Shown: piece by piece, positions 54,971 through 63,862 of the stretch | How positions within the stretch are numbered: the first letter of the stretch is position 1 | Layout: each line of letters begins with the position of its first letter | NCBI RefSeq assembly: GCF_014696435.1 | Contig: NZ_JACJQG010000024.1 | Span: forward strand, 1-64,000 | Origin: Calothrix anomala FACHB-343 | GTDB taxonomy: Bacteria > Cyanobacteriota > Cyanobacteriia > Cyanobacteriales > Nostocaceae | Reading direction: 5' to 3' | DNA length: 64,000 nucleotides | Position numbers and translations under genes: made by a program | The notes under the pieces: generated by a model | Seen by the model: the letters and a program-made list of their open reading frames with translations, nothing else | The model's database searches: none | What the model was told of the DNA's origin: nothing

Positions 54971-55834
54971 TCAGCTGGAGATCCGGTGTACCGCAGGCAA
55001 TACAGTGCGTTGGTACAGGTGGAAGCGATCGCCATAGCTGAGGATATGGAGGCGTAAATTATGCACAGTTAAGGGTTCATTTGCTCCTACATGGGGTTCA
55101 TTTGTGTGGGTTAACTCCGTGGGATCGACAATCGTGACGCTACCTTTACCCATAACCTGTAGCCAGCCATCGCGCTCGAATACAGCACAGGTATCTTCGT
55201 CAATACCGATACCTAAGCGATCGGGGTGAGCTGCGATCGCGCTAATTAATCGCCCCATGCGATTACGGTTGTGAAAGTGTTGGTCTACAATCACTTCGGG
55301 AATAAAACCTAAGCCTGTTGCCATATCTACCAGAGAGCGGTTGGGCGTTTCCCCACTACCACCGCCAGCAATCATATGATGCCCCATTACCGCCGCTCCG
55401 GCACTAGTGCCAGCTAAGGTAAGTTCCCCTGCCCTAACTCGCTGTCGGACAATGTCCATCACTGGCGTATCTGCCAACACGCCACACAGACGTAATTGAT
55501 CCCCTCCTGTTAAAAAGACTCCGCTACAGGCTTCTAGAGATGCTTTAATTTGAGAAGCTTCGCACTGTTCCCGTTCGCGAATATCTAAAATCTCAACCTT
55601 CTCCGCACCCATTTCTTCAAAAATCCGAATATACCTACCGCCAATAATGGCTGGCTCGCGAGAGGCAGATGGAATAATTGTAATATAAGCCTTGCTAGCA
55701 CCAGCACGGCCAAAAAAAGTTCTTAGGATATCGCGTCCGTGAACTTTGTCTTCTGCGCCTCCGATAACCAGAACGGCGGTTTTAGTTGCTTGGGGTGTCC
55801 TCATTTCCAGCGATTTAGCTTTTAATTGCGGCAT
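54971..55834 (-). CDS. cphB: Cyanophycinase
   Basis: A 287-residue serine exopeptidase (peptidase S51) that cuts cyanophycin to Asp-Arg dipeptides. The nucleophile Ser lies in GTSAGAAVMG. GGAEDKVHGRDIL and DQHFHNRNRMGRL are characteristic. ATG 55834 with AGGAG upstream is preferred over the longer frame to 55918. It is first in the cphB-cphA pair, so synthesis and mobilisation of the polymer may be co-regulated. Confidence 0.96.
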   Translation of the reverse strand: MPQLKAKSLEMRTPQATKTAVLVIGGAEDKVHGRDILRTFFGRAGASKAYITIIPSASREPAIIGGRYIRIFEEMGAEKVEILDIREREQCEASQIKASLEACSGVFLTGGDQLRLCGVLADTPVMDIVRQRVRAGELTLAGTSAGAAVMGHHMIAGGGSGETPNRSLVDMATGLGFIPEVIVDQHFHNRNRMGRLISAIAAHPDRLGIGIDEDTCAVFERDGWLQVMGKGSVTIVDPTELTHTNEPHVGANEPLTVHNLRLHILSYGDRFHLYQRTVLPAVHRISS

Positions 55835-56403
55835 TGTGTTTCTCCTGTCAACAACTTCAGGAGCCATCGCCTGGGACGGGTTTCCCGGCTTGTGGCGAAT
55901 GGCGTGTGAATATAACAAAGTTCAGTAGCCTGGCGATTTTTGCGCTTTGCTTGTATGAGAGGACACTTTTTTGCAGTTGCGAGTGTTTGCTCGATCCACA
56001 AGACGCCTCAGTCTTGATATGTCCATTTTCCTCAAAGCCAGCGCCTTGTTTGTTCACCTGTCCACTTTTGCCAGTTTGGCAAAATAGTGCGAGTAGGGCT
56101 AAGTGGGGGCTAGGCTACGCCCGCGATGGGGGCGAGTAGGTTTTGACAAGCTGTGTTCTGAGGCTGGCTGGATGCATCCTGAAAGTTGTTAACTGAGTTC
56201 AGAATATTAATTTAAATGTAGTTTTGACAATATTTAAACATAAAGTAAGTAAATAGAAAAACTTTTCGTCTCCCGCAAGATCTAAGTTTTCTGGTACTTT
56301 TAGTTACTATTGACAAACTTTATCTCTAGCCCTACCACTCATTAGCTTCTTGTGTTTCCTAGACATTCAAATTTAAGATTAGTGTTCTTGAATACGAATA
56401 ACT
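55835..56403. other. Gene-free region between cphB and trmD
   Basis: About 570 bases between divergent genes, so two promoters are expected. Short open frames on both strands lack ribosome binding sites. I see no repeat array or RNA; GC falls sharply after 56200. Confidence 0.5.
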
Positions 56404-57120
56404 GTGCGCTTTGATATAGTTACGCTTTTTCCTGACTGTTTTACCTCAGTTTTGAGTTCTGGATTGCTGGCTAAAGCCTTAGCCAAACAGATTGCGCAAG
56501 TCAATCTTGTTAATCCTAGAGACTTTACCAATGACAAGCACCGGAAAGTAGATGATGAACCCTATGGCGGCGGTGTGGGGATGCTGATGAAGCCGGAACC
56601 CATTTTCGCTGCTGTAGAGTCGTTGCCGATTCTACCGCAAAGAGAGGTGATTTTGATGAGTCCTCAAGGACAAACTATCAATCAACCACTTTTGCGCGAG
56701 CTGGCAACAAATTATAACCAATTAGTTGTCATTTGTGGCCATTATGAAGGAGTAGATGAGCGAGTACTGCATTTAGTTACCCGTGAAGTCTCTCTAGGCG
56801 ACTTTATTCTCACCGGTGGCGAAATCCCCGCAATGGCTTTGCTTAATGGTGTGGTAAGACTATTACCGGGCACTGTAGCGAAGGTGGAATCATTGACAGC
56901 CGAGAGTTTTGAAGAAGGTTTGTTAGATTATCCCCAATACACCCGTCCTGCCAATTTTCGTGGCTGGAAAGTACCGGATGTCTTACTCTCTGGAAATCAC
57001 GCCGCCATTGCCCAGTGGCGTTACGAACAACAAATCCAAAGAACCAGCGATCGCCGTCCCGATTTACTGGAAAAATGGCAAAGGGAAAAGGAGGACAAGG
57101 GAGACAAGGAGGACAAATAA
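56404..57120 (+). CDS. trmD: tRNA (guanine-37-N1)-methyltransferase
   Basis: A 238-residue SPOUT methyltransferase that modifies G37 of tRNAs and prevents frameshifting. It has FDIVTLFPDCF at the start, DDEPYGGGVGMLMKPEP, the trefoil-knot part CGHYEGVDERVL and SLGDFILTGGEIPAMALLNG, and the DYPQYTRPANFRG segment. Start is GTG at 56404. The last residues (EKEDKGDKEDK) are a low-complexity charged tail. Confidence 0.96.
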   Translation: MRFDIVTLFPDCFTSVLSSGLLAKALAKQIAQVNLVNPRDFTNDKHRKVDDEPYGGGVGMLMKPEPIFAAVESLPILPQREVILMSPQGQTINQPLLRELATNYNQLVVICGHYEGVDERVLHLVTREVSLGDFILTGGEIPAMALLNGVVRLLPGTVAKVESLTAESFEEGLLDYPQYTRPANFRGWKVPDVLLSGNHAAIAQWRYEQQIQRTSDRRPDLLEKWQREKEDKGDKEDK

Positions 57121-57206
57121 TTCAAAATTCAAAATTCAAAATTCTATTTGCCCAATGCCCAATGCCCAATGCCCAATGCCCAATGCCCATTGACTATTGA
57201 CTATTG
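57119..57206. repeat. Three heptanucleotide repeat types between trmD and ispF
   Basis: TTCAAAA (57121-57143), CCCAATG (57150-57188) and TTGACTA (57189-57206) tracts lie head to tail and fill the spacer completely. Confidence 0.9.
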
Positions 57207-57210
57207 ACAA

Positions 57211-57696
57211 ATGACAAACATTCGTATAGGTAACGGCTACGATATTCACCGCCTAGTGAGCGATCGCGCTTTAATTTTAGGCGGTGTGAACATTCCCCAT
57301 GAATTAGGTTTGCTGGGGCACAGTGATGCTGATGTGCTGACCCATGCGATTATGGATGCCATGCTAGGGGCATTATCTTTAGGGGATATTGGACATTATT
57401 TTCCGCCGACAGATCCTAAATGGGCGGGTGCAGATAGTTTGGTGCTATTAACTCAAGTAAACCAGCTAATTTGCGATCGCGGTTGGCGAATCGGCAATAT
57501 TGATTCGGTGGTAGTCGCAGAACGACCAAAATTGAAACCCCATATTGAGACAATGCGGGATAAGCTAGCGGCTGTTTTACAGTTAGAACCAAATCAAATT
57601 GGTATCAAAGCTACTACTAACGAAAAATTAGGCCCTGTGGGAAGAGAAGAAGGGATATGCGCCTATGCTGTGGTTTTACTAGTAGCTGCTAATTAA
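57211..57696 (+). CDS. ispF: 2-C-methyl-D-erythritol 2,4-cyclodiphosphate synthase
   Basis: A 161-residue IspF of the MEP isoprenoid pathway, converting CDP-ME2P into MEcPP. Zinc-ligand motifs are present: GYDIHRL (Asp and His) and [14 protein letters not shown] (His). The C-terminal [18 protein letters not shown] is characteristic. It follows trmD on the same strand across a repeat spacer. Confidence 0.97.
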   Translation: MTNIRIGNGYDIHRLVSDRALILGGVNIPHELGLLGHSDADVLTHAIMDAMLGALSLGDIGHYFPPTDPKWAGADSLVLLTQVNQLICDRGWRIGNIDSVVVAERPKLKPHIETMRDKLAAVLQLEPNQIGIKATTNEKLGPVGREEGICAYAVVLLVAAN

Positions 57697-57793
57697 CTCA
57701 AATTTCGGTAACAGATTGGTTAATGGATAGCATAGGTATACATGAGCAAGAAATTTCTCAAGAATTATTAAATTATTTAGGAGAACTAGGACA

Positions 57794-58300
57794 ATGGAAG
57801 CTGCAAAATTTCAGATTCCTAATTATGTTGCTGATATTGTTGCCTTGGATAAGGATGAGAAAATTGTTTTATTAGTGGAAGTTAAAGCAACAAAATTAGA
57901 AGGGAGAGATGCCAAAGAGGAAGCTATTTCACAATTAAAGTCATATTTACAAAATGCCAAAAATACTCGGTTTGATTTAGCAAATGAGACATTTGCTATG
58001 TTCGCAGATCTAGAAAATATTTATATTTTTAAATGGGATGGGAAGAAATTTTCAGATTTTCTGATTTCACAAGAAACTGCTAATACTCTTAGCTATTACG
58101 ATCCTGATTTTAGCAGCAAAACAATCTTGGGATTCTACTTAAAAACGCTGGTAGAGGCTTGGCTACGAGACTTAGCTTATCACTGGAAATCAGAAACACC
58201 GCCAGCATCAGAAAAGTTGGCAGAAATAGGGTTGCTGCAAAAATTGGAAGGGGGAACCACTTATTCACAGGTAAATTTTGATGGTGATACTTTACGTTGA
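57794..58300 (+). CDS. PD-(D/E)XK nuclease-like protein of unknown role
   Basis: A 168-residue protein whose first 35 residues carry a restriction-type pattern: D14 in ADIVALD and E29-V-K31 in LLVEVKATKLEG. A helix with a Gln/Lys-rich face (EEAISQLKSYLQNAKNTRF) and strand FAMFADLENIYIFKWDG follow, as in type I restriction HsdR-N-like domains. The C-terminal part (LVEAWLRDLAYHWKSETPP) is helical. It overlaps the next gene by about 20 bases, so the two act together. I infer a small nuclease-type module; no methyltransferase is nearby. Confidence 0.68.
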   Translation: MEAAKFQIPNYVADIVALDKDEKIVLLVEVKATKLEGRDAKEEAISQLKSYLQNAKNTRFDLANETFAMFADLENIYIFKWDGKKFSDFLISQETANTLSYYDPDFSSKTILGFYLKTLVEAWLRDLAYHWKSETPPASEKLAEIGLLQKLEGGTTYSQVNFDGDTLR

Positions 58301-58922
58301 AACTAACTTTTTGATGGCAATTGCCAAAGGACAGGATTTAGAAGCTAAAGAATTATTGCGTTCTGTCCCTCCATCAATACATCGTATAGTCATACCAGAA
58401 ATTTGTTATATTGAAGCTCTTAACAGATGGAAAAAAGAGAAATATTACGCCGATGAATTTGAGAAAGAACTGAATAAGCAGATTAATAACTCAAGCCGAG
58501 ATTTAGCTTCTCCTCATGCTAAATCTTTTCTTACTTCCTTGGAACAAACTCTGATTTTGAATCAAGCATTACTAAATGATATTCAAGTTCGTCTGTTTGA
58601 GTATATTGACTTGCTTATTCAAACAGCTAAAGTAGAAGAAATAAAATTAGATACTACTATAATTCGGAATATTTCTAAAGCAGTTATTCTTCAACCGGAC
58701 ACACTAATTATTAAACGCGACCTCATGGATAACTTGATTTTACATTGTATTATAAGCCATGCAAAAAGTTATTATTCAACCCAGAAAAAAGTATTCTTAA
58801 GTGGTAATAGTAAAGATTTTGGTAAACCTGAAGTTATCAAAATTTTGGAAACTGCTGGAATTGAAAAGTATTTCACTAATACTAATAATTTTCTAGGTTG
58901 GTTAAACTCTCAGTCCAGTTAA
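58281..58922 (+). CDS. PIN-like domain protein
   Basis: A 213-residue protein beginning with ILYVETNFLMAIA, which resembles the first strand of PIN nucleases except that the metal-binding Asp is Glu. Later acidic positions are PEICYIEALNRW and RDLMDNLILHCIISHA, and the last strand reads VFLSGNSKDF, as in PIN folds. The middle (about 55-130) is a long helical insertion. The start overlaps the PD-(D/E)XK-like gene. Such proteins are RNases in toxin or defence modules. The function is inferred only from the fold pattern. Confidence 0.62.
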   Translation: MVILYVETNFLMAIAKGQDLEAKELLRSVPPSIHRIVIPEICYIEALNRWKKEKYYADEFEKELNKQINNSSRDLASPHAKSFLTSLEQTLILNQALLNDIQVRLFEYIDLLIQTAKVEEIKLDTTIIRNISKAVILQPDTLIIKRDLMDNLILHCIISHAKSYYSTQKKVFLSGNSKDFGKPEVIKILETAGIEKYFTNTNNFLGWLNSQSS

Positions 58923-58947
58923 AAATTGATATTTGATTATTAAAATT

Positions 58948-60732
58948 ATGAAATTTTCTACTATTTTGGCTACAGTTAAACGGTTTTGGTTACTCATAAT
59001 TATCTGTATAGTAACAGGACTGACAGTTGCGGCTTGTAACCCATCTAATTTTAAAACCACAGCCGCTCAAGTTCCCCAGTTAGTCACTAGTATTCTCAGC
59101 GATCCGAAAACATTTAATTTTGCGCTTAGTTCGGAATCACCAAATATTTTTGGTTGGACTTATGAAGGGTTAATTACTGAAAATTATGAAAATGGCCAAG
59201 TTGAACCAGCTTTAGCAGAATCTTGGCAAATTTCTGAAGATAAATTAAAAATTGTTTTTACCCTACGTGAAAATCTTAAATGGTCTGACGGACAACCATT
59301 GACAGTAGATGATGTAGTATTTACCTACAATGATATTTATCTTAATGAAGCTATCCCTACAGATGCTAGAGATGGGATGAGAATTGGTGAAAGTCGCAAA
59401 CTACCAACTGTCAAAAAAATTGATAATCGGAGAGTTGAATTTTCTATTCCCGAACCATTTGCGCCTTTTTTACGCAGCACGACAGGATACCCAATTTTAC
59501 CAGCCCATGCATTACGCGAATCTGTAACTACAAAAGACCAAGAAGGTAAACCAAAATTTCTGTCAAAATGGGGCGTAGATACACCACCAGATCAACTAAT
59601 TGTTAATGGCCCTTTTAAACTAGAGCGATATGACACTAGCCAACGCATAGTTTTCCGCCGAAATCCCTATTATTGGCGTAAGGATGCGCAAGGAAAAGCC
59701 CAGCCTTATATTGAAAGAATAGTTTGGCAGATTGTTGAATCTACAGATACATCTTTACTGCAATTTCGTTCTGGTGGTTTAGATACTGTAGGCGTGTCAC
59801 CAGAATACTTTTCTTTGCTGAAAGTGCAAGAAAAGCAAGGTAATTTTAAAATATATAATGGCGGGCCTGGCTCTGGTACGACCTTTTTAATTTTTAATTT
59901 AAATCAAGGTTCCAGAGATGGAAAACCGCTAATTGAACCGAAAAAATCTCGCTGGTTTAATACTGTGGAATTTCGCCAAGCAGTAGCCTACGCCATAGAT
60001 AGACAAACGATGATTAATAATACCTTCCGTGGCTTAGGTCAACCGCAGGATTCACCAATTTCTGTTCAAAGTCCCTATTATCTTTCACCAAAAGAAGGGC
60101 TAAAAGTTTATGATTATAATATTGAGAAAGCCAAACAATTACTCCTGAAAGCTGGCTTTAAATATAACGACAAAAATCAGCTAATTGATGCTGAAGGTAA
60201 CAATGTCCGCTTTACCTTGCTGACGAATGCTGGTAATAAAATTCGTGAAGCAATGGGTTCACAAATTAAACGGGATTTAAGCAAGATTGGCATTCAAGTT
60301 GATTTTAATCCTATTGCTTGGAATACCTATACAGACAAACTTGCTAATTCTCTAGATTGGGAAGCAGCTTTATTAGGTTTAACTGGTGGTTTAGAACCTA
60401 ATGATGGGGCTAATGTTTGGTCTCCTGAAGGGGGATTACATATGTTTAATCAAAAGCCACAAACAGGACAAAAACCAATTCAAGGTTGGCAAGTTGCGCC
60501 TTGGGAAGCAAAAATTGGTGAACTTTATATCAAAGCAGCCAGAGAATTAGACGAAGCCAAGCGCAAAGCAATTTATGCAGAAACACAACAAATTACTCAA
60601 GAGAATTTACCATTTATTTACTTGGTGAATGCCTATGCAATGTCAGCGTTGCGCAATCGTTTTGAAGGCATTAAATTCTCTGGACTTGCTGGTGCATTTT
60701 GGAATATTCATGAAATCAAAATAGTTGATTAG
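58948..60732 (+). CDS. Oligopeptide ABC transporter substrate-binding lipoprotein
   Basis: A 594-residue family 5 solute-binding protein. It has a signal peptide with lipobox (LTVAAC) and then the family core: SDPKTFNFALSSESPNIF, YEGLITENYENGQVEPALAE, LRENLKWSDGQPLTVDDVVF. Near the end FRQAVAYAIDRQTM and the ENLPFIYLVN segment are typical. It captures peptides or related compounds outside the membrane. No permease or ATPase gene is adjacent. The frame is open from a TTG at 58933; ATG 58948 is preferred. Confidence 0.92.
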   Translation: MKFSTILATVKRFWLLIIICIVTGLTVAACNPSNFKTTAAQVPQLVTSILSDPKTFNFALSSESPNIFGWTYEGLITENYENGQVEPALAESWQISEDKLKIVFTLRENLKWSDGQPLTVDDVVFTYNDIYLNEAIPTDARDGMRIGESRKLPTVKKIDNRRVEFSIPEPFAPFLRSTTGYPILPAHALRESVTTKDQEGKPKFLSKWGVDTPPDQLIVNGPFKLERYDTSQRIVFRRNPYYWRKDAQGKAQPYIERIVWQIVESTDTSLLQFRSGGLDTVGVSPEYFSLLKVQEKQGNFKIYNGGPGSGTTFLIFNLNQGSRDGKPLIEPKKSRWFNTVEFRQAVAYAIDRQTMINNTFRGLGQPQDSPISVQSPYYLSPKEGLKVYDYNIEKAKQLLLKAGFKYNDKNQLIDAEGNNVRFTLLTNAGNKIREAMGSQIKRDLSKIGIQVDFNPIAWNTYTDKLANSLDWEAALLGLTGGLEPNDGANVWSPEGGLHMFNQKPQTGQKPIQGWQVAPWEAKIGELYIKAARELDEAKRKAIYAETQQITQENLPFIYLVNAYAMSALRNRFEGIKFSGLAGAFWNIHEIKIVD

Positions 60733-60733
60733 T

Positions 60734-60858
60734 CAAGGGTCAATAGTCAATAGTCAATAGTCAATAGTCAATAGTCAATGGTCAATGGTGATGAGTTTTA
60801 GACAAATGACAAATGACAAATGACAAATGACGAATGACAAGTAACAAAGGACAAATAA
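60734..60858. repeat. Long heptanucleotide repeat tract upstream of larB
   Basis: Six AGTCAAT units (60738-60780) are followed by several AAATGAC units (60800-60842). Together they fill the spacer between the binding protein and larB. Confidence 0.9.
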
Positions 60859-60861
60859 TAC

Positions 60862-61644
60862 ATGACCAATGAAAATGCTTTGCGATCGCTCTTAAAAGCG
60901 GTTGCAGATGGTAATGTGACGCCAAATCAAGCTTTAGACTCTCTCAAAGACCTAGCTTATGAGAAAGTGGGGGATTTTGCCAAAATTGACCACCATCGGG
61001 CGCTGAGGACTGGTTTTCCTGAAGTAATTTGGGGTTTGGGTAAAACTCCCGATCAGATTGCGCAAATTATGGAAGTGATGCGTCAGCGCAATCCGGTAGT
61101 TATGGCTACCCGCATTGAACCTGCAATCTACGCCACTCTACAATCTAGGGTGAGAGGCTTACGCTACTATGAGTTAGCAAAAATTTGTGCTATTACTCCC
61201 AGTGAAATTGAACCGCAGTTTGACGGTGTAATTGGTATTCTTTCAGCAGGAACAGCCGATTTACCTGTAGCCGAAGAAGCAGCCGTGACAGCCGAACTTT
61301 CTGGTTTTCGCGTATTACGTCTGTGGGATGTTGGGGTTGCTGGTATCCACCGTTTATTAAGTAATCGCCACTTAATTGAGTCAGCATCGGTTTTGATAGT
61401 TGTAGCGGGGATGGAAGGCGCATTACCTAGCGTAGTTGCAGGTTTAGCGGATTGTCCTGTGATTGCAGTACCTACCAGTATTGGTTATGGTGCGAGTTTT
61501 GGCGGTTTAGCACCCCTTTTAACAATGCTTAACTCTTGCGCGCCAGGAATCGGCGTAGTCAATATTGATAACGGCTTTGGCGCAGCCGTCTTAGCTGGGC
61601 AAATTTTACGGACAGCAGTGAAATTAAATAATAGTCAGTTGTGA
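60862..61644 (+). CDS. larB: LarB-type pyridinium biscarboxylate synthase
   Basis: A 260-residue protein of the LarB family, related to N5-CAIR mutase (PurE). LarB starts synthesis of the nickel pincer nucleotide cofactor. It has an N-terminal helical part (VTPNQALDSLKDLAYE) and KIDHHRALRTGFPEVIWG. The PurE-like core has GILSAGTADLPVAEEAAVTA, VVAGMEGALPSVVAGL, PTSIGYGASFGG and NIDNGFGAA. larC and larE are not in this window. Confidence 0.92.
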   Translation: MTNENALRSLLKAVADGNVTPNQALDSLKDLAYEKVGDFAKIDHHRALRTGFPEVIWGLGKTPDQIAQIMEVMRQRNPVVMATRIEPAIYATLQSRVRGLRYYELAKICAITPSEIEPQFDGVIGILSAGTADLPVAEEAAVTAELSGFRVLRLWDVGVAGIHRLLSNRHLIESASVLIVVAGMEGALPSVVAGLADCPVIAVPTSIGYGASFGGLAPLLTMLNSCAPGIGVVNIDNGFGAAVLAGQILRTAVKLNNSQL

Positions 61645-61722
61645 TTGGGCATGGGGCATTGGGCATGGGGCAAATAGAATTCTTACAGCATATTTCAGGT
61701 AAATGAGGTACGCGCTTTGGGG

Positions 61723-61748
61723 CATGGCAGTGCCAATGCCCCTACAAT
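61723..61748. repeat. Short palindromic repeat, copy 2
   Basis: GGCATGGCAGTGCCAATGCC and CCTACAAT, nearly identical to the copy at 8881-8908. Confidence 0.65.
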
Positions 61749-61789
61749 TAACGATTATCTGTATCTCACCAACTTGCAATTCGCTGTAA

Positions 61790-61826
61790 TTTTGAATTTT
61801 GAATTTTGAATTTTGAATTTTGAATT
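61790..61826. repeat. Heptanucleotide repeat (TTTTGAA type)
   Basis: Five tandem TTTTGAA units in the gap between larB and the small gene at 61910. Confidence 0.88.
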
Positions 61827-61875
61827 ATTTGTCCCCCTTCCCTTCCCCCAACGCTGGACATCACCTACAAGTAGA

Positions 61876-61890
61876 GGTTATGACATAACC
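61876..61890. promoter_or_regulatory. Operator-like palindrome upstream of a small membrane protein gene
   Basis: GGTTATGACATAACC is a perfect 7-1-7 palindrome 19 bases before the ATG at 61910. I cannot name the regulator. Confidence 0.4.
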
Positions 61891-61909
61891 ATACTTCAGG
61901 GTACTAAGT

Positions 61910-62113
61910 ATGAACTATTTCAGTAATGTGCTAGCTGAGTTATTTTGGCATTCGCCTGTAACTTTATGGCTGGCTCAAAATATTACCGATCCGAATGTTT
62001 TGGGGCAAATGCAAAGCGCTTGGAACCATTTTGTCAAAACAGGGCAAGTTTGGGCACTGTTGATTGGTTTGGTTATTGGCTATCTGATTCGGAATTTAAC
62101 TAGCTACGGTTAA
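61910..62113 (+). CDS. Small single-span membrane protein of unknown function
   Basis: A 67-residue protein with a hydrophobic N-terminal helix (VLAELFWHSPVTLWLAQ) and a clear transmembrane segment near the C-terminus (VWALLIGLVIGYLIRNL). There is no known motif. The palindrome upstream and the hairpin after its stop suggest an independent transcription unit. I judge it a real gene. Confidence 0.65.
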   Translation: MNYFSNVLAELFWHSPVTLWLAQNITDPNVLGQMQSAWNHFVKTGQVWALLIGLVIGYLIRNLTSYG

Positions 62114-62147
62114 AGTAATTTAAGATTTAAGATTTTGCAAAAAATCG

Positions 62148-62177
62148 GATCGCTGACTGTCGGCGATCTGAATTTTT
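62148..62177 (+). terminator. Terminator-like hairpin after the small membrane protein gene
   Basis: GATCGC (62148-62153) pairs with GCGATC (62163-62168), flanked by A-rich sequence on the left and AATTTTT on the right. Confidence 0.65.
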
Positions 62178-62235
62178 CTGGATGGATTGTTAATCAATCC
62201 AAAATCTTAACTTAATTGCCCCACCTTTAACGTTT

Positions 62236-63627
62236 ATGACCGAACAAAAAACTTGGAGCCAGAGGTTTGAATCAGCGTTGCATCCAGCGATCGCTCTTTT
62301 TAATGCTAGTATTAATTTTGACATTGAACTCATTGAATATGACCTAACTGGTTCTCAAGCCCATGCAAAAATGCTGGCTCATACTGGCATTATTTCCCCA
62401 GAAGAAGGAGAAACATTAGTTACTGGCTTAGAACAAATTCGTCAAGAATATCGCCAAGGAAAATTTCAGCCTGGTATTGATGCGGAAGATGTTCACTTTG
62501 CTGTAGAACGGCGATTGACAGAACTTGTGGGTGATGTGGGTAAAAAGCTGCATACGGCGCGATCGCGTAATGACCAAGTTGGCACTGATACAAGACTTTA
62601 TCTGCGCGACCAAATCCAGCAAATTCAGCAGCAATTGCGGGAATTTCAAACTGTTTTACTAGAAATAGCGGAAAAAAATGTAGAGACTCTCATTCCTGGC
62701 TATACTCACCTACAACGCGCCCAACCACTCAGTTTAGCCCATCATCTCTTGGCTTACTTTAATATGGCGCAACGCGACTGGGAACGCCTAGCAGATGTAT
62801 ATCGCCGAGTGAATATCTCGCCTTTGGGTTGTGGTGCTTTAGCGGGAACGACTTTCCCTATAGACCGGCATTATACAGCCGAACTCTTGAATTTTGACAA
62901 CATTTATGCTAATAGCCTGGATGGAGTGAGCGATCGCGATTTTGCGATCGAATTTCTCTGTGCAGCTAGTTTGATTATGGTTCACCTCAGCCGTCTGAGT
63001 GAAGAGGTGATTCTTTGGGCATCAGAAGAATTTCGCTTTATTATCCTCAAAGATACCTGTGCTACAGGTTCCAGCATCATGCCTCAAAAGAAAAACCCCG
63101 ACGTTCCCGAACTAGTCAGAGGTAAAACCGGGCGTGTCTTTGGGCATTTACAAGCCATGCTGGTAATTATGAAGGGGCTACCGTTGGCATATAACAAAGA
63201 TTTGCAAGAAGACAAAGAAGGTTTATTTGACAGCGTTAACACAGTCAAAGCCTGCTTAGAAGCAATGACAATTTTGCTGCGTGAAGGTTTAGAATTTCGT
63301 CCTCAACGCCTAGCAGCAGCTGTAGCCGAAGACTTTTCTAACGCCACCGATGTAGCAGATTATCTAGCAGCAAAAGGCGTACCCTTCCGAGAAGCTTATA
63401 ACCTCGTAGGTAAGGTAGTTAAAACCAGTATCGCCGCAGGTAAATTGCTCAAAGATTTGACATTGGCAGAGTGGCAAGAAATACATCCAGCATTTGCAGC
63501 CGATATTTATGAAGCCATCTCGCCCCGTCAAGTCGTCGCCGCCCGTAATAGTTATGGTGGTACAGGCTTTGCCCAAGTTCGCAACGCAATTAATACTGCC
63601 CGTACTCAGCTAGAGGCTAGGGGCTAG
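62236..63627 (+). CDS. argH: Argininosuccinate lyase
   Basis: A 463-residue fumarase/aspartase superfamily enzyme that makes arginine and fumarate from argininosuccinate. It has [39 protein letters not shown] and the signature [12 protein letters not shown]. Arginine supply also feeds the cyanophycin synthesis encoded about 8 kb upstream, though no linkage of regulation is seen. ATG at 62236. Length is normal. Confidence 0.97.
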   Translation: MTEQKTWSQRFESALHPAIALFNASINFDIELIEYDLTGSQAHAKMLAHTGIISPEEGETLVTGLEQIRQEYRQGKFQPGIDAEDVHFAVERRLTELVGDVGKKLHTARSRNDQVGTDTRLYLRDQIQQIQQQLREFQTVLLEIAEKNVETLIPGYTHLQRAQPLSLAHHLLAYFNMAQRDWERLADVYRRVNISPLGCGALAGTTFPIDRHYTAELLNFDNIYANSLDGVSDRDFAIEFLCAASLIMVHLSRLSEEVILWASEEFRFIILKDTCATGSSIMPQKKNPDVPELVRGKTGRVFGHLQAMLVIMKGLPLAYNKDLQEDKEGLFDSVNTVKACLEAMTILLREGLEFRPQRLAAAVAEDFSNATDVADYLAAKGVPFREAYNLVGKVVKTSIAAGKLLKDLTLAEWQEIHPAFAADIYEAISPRQVVAARNSYGGTGFAQVRNAINTARTQLEARG

Positions 63628-63664
63628 AGGCTAGGGGCTAGGGGCTAGGGACTAGGGGCTAGGG
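63618..63664. repeat. Heptanucleotide repeat (GGGGCTA type)
   Basis: Six to seven GGGGCTA/GAGGCTA units begin within the last codons of argH (the RG of its C-terminus) and run past the stop. Confidence 0.88.
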
Positions 63665-63737
63665 GGACAGGGGGCAGAAATTTGAGATTTTGGATTTGAG
63701 ATTGACATCTCAAATTTAAAATCCACGCATTCTTGAC

Positions 63738-63773
63738 AATGCCCAATGCCCCATGCCCCATACCCAATGCCCA
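63738..63773. repeat. Heptanucleotide repeat (CCCAATG/CCCCATG type)
   Basis: Five tandem units in the spacer between argH and the next gene. Confidence 0.85.
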
Positions 63774-63781
63774 TAAAATAA

Positions 63782-63812
63782 TTCAGGACGTACATTATCT
63801 GTACGCCCTGAA
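63782..63812. terminator. Inverted repeat between convergent genes
   Basis: TTCAGGACGTACA (63782-63794) and TGTACGCCCTGAA (63800-63812) pair with one mismatch. The stem lies between argH and the convergent gene at the window end and may terminate both. Confidence 0.6.
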
Positions 63813-63862
63813 AAATCAAACATTTAAAGAGCAATTAAAGAGTAAGAATTTTAATAGATGGC

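Noticed and set aside
60734-60858. Possible CRISPR array
   Set aside because: Units are contiguous 7-mers with no unique spacers. The same holds for the tracts at 6211, 30097, 36149 and 57119.
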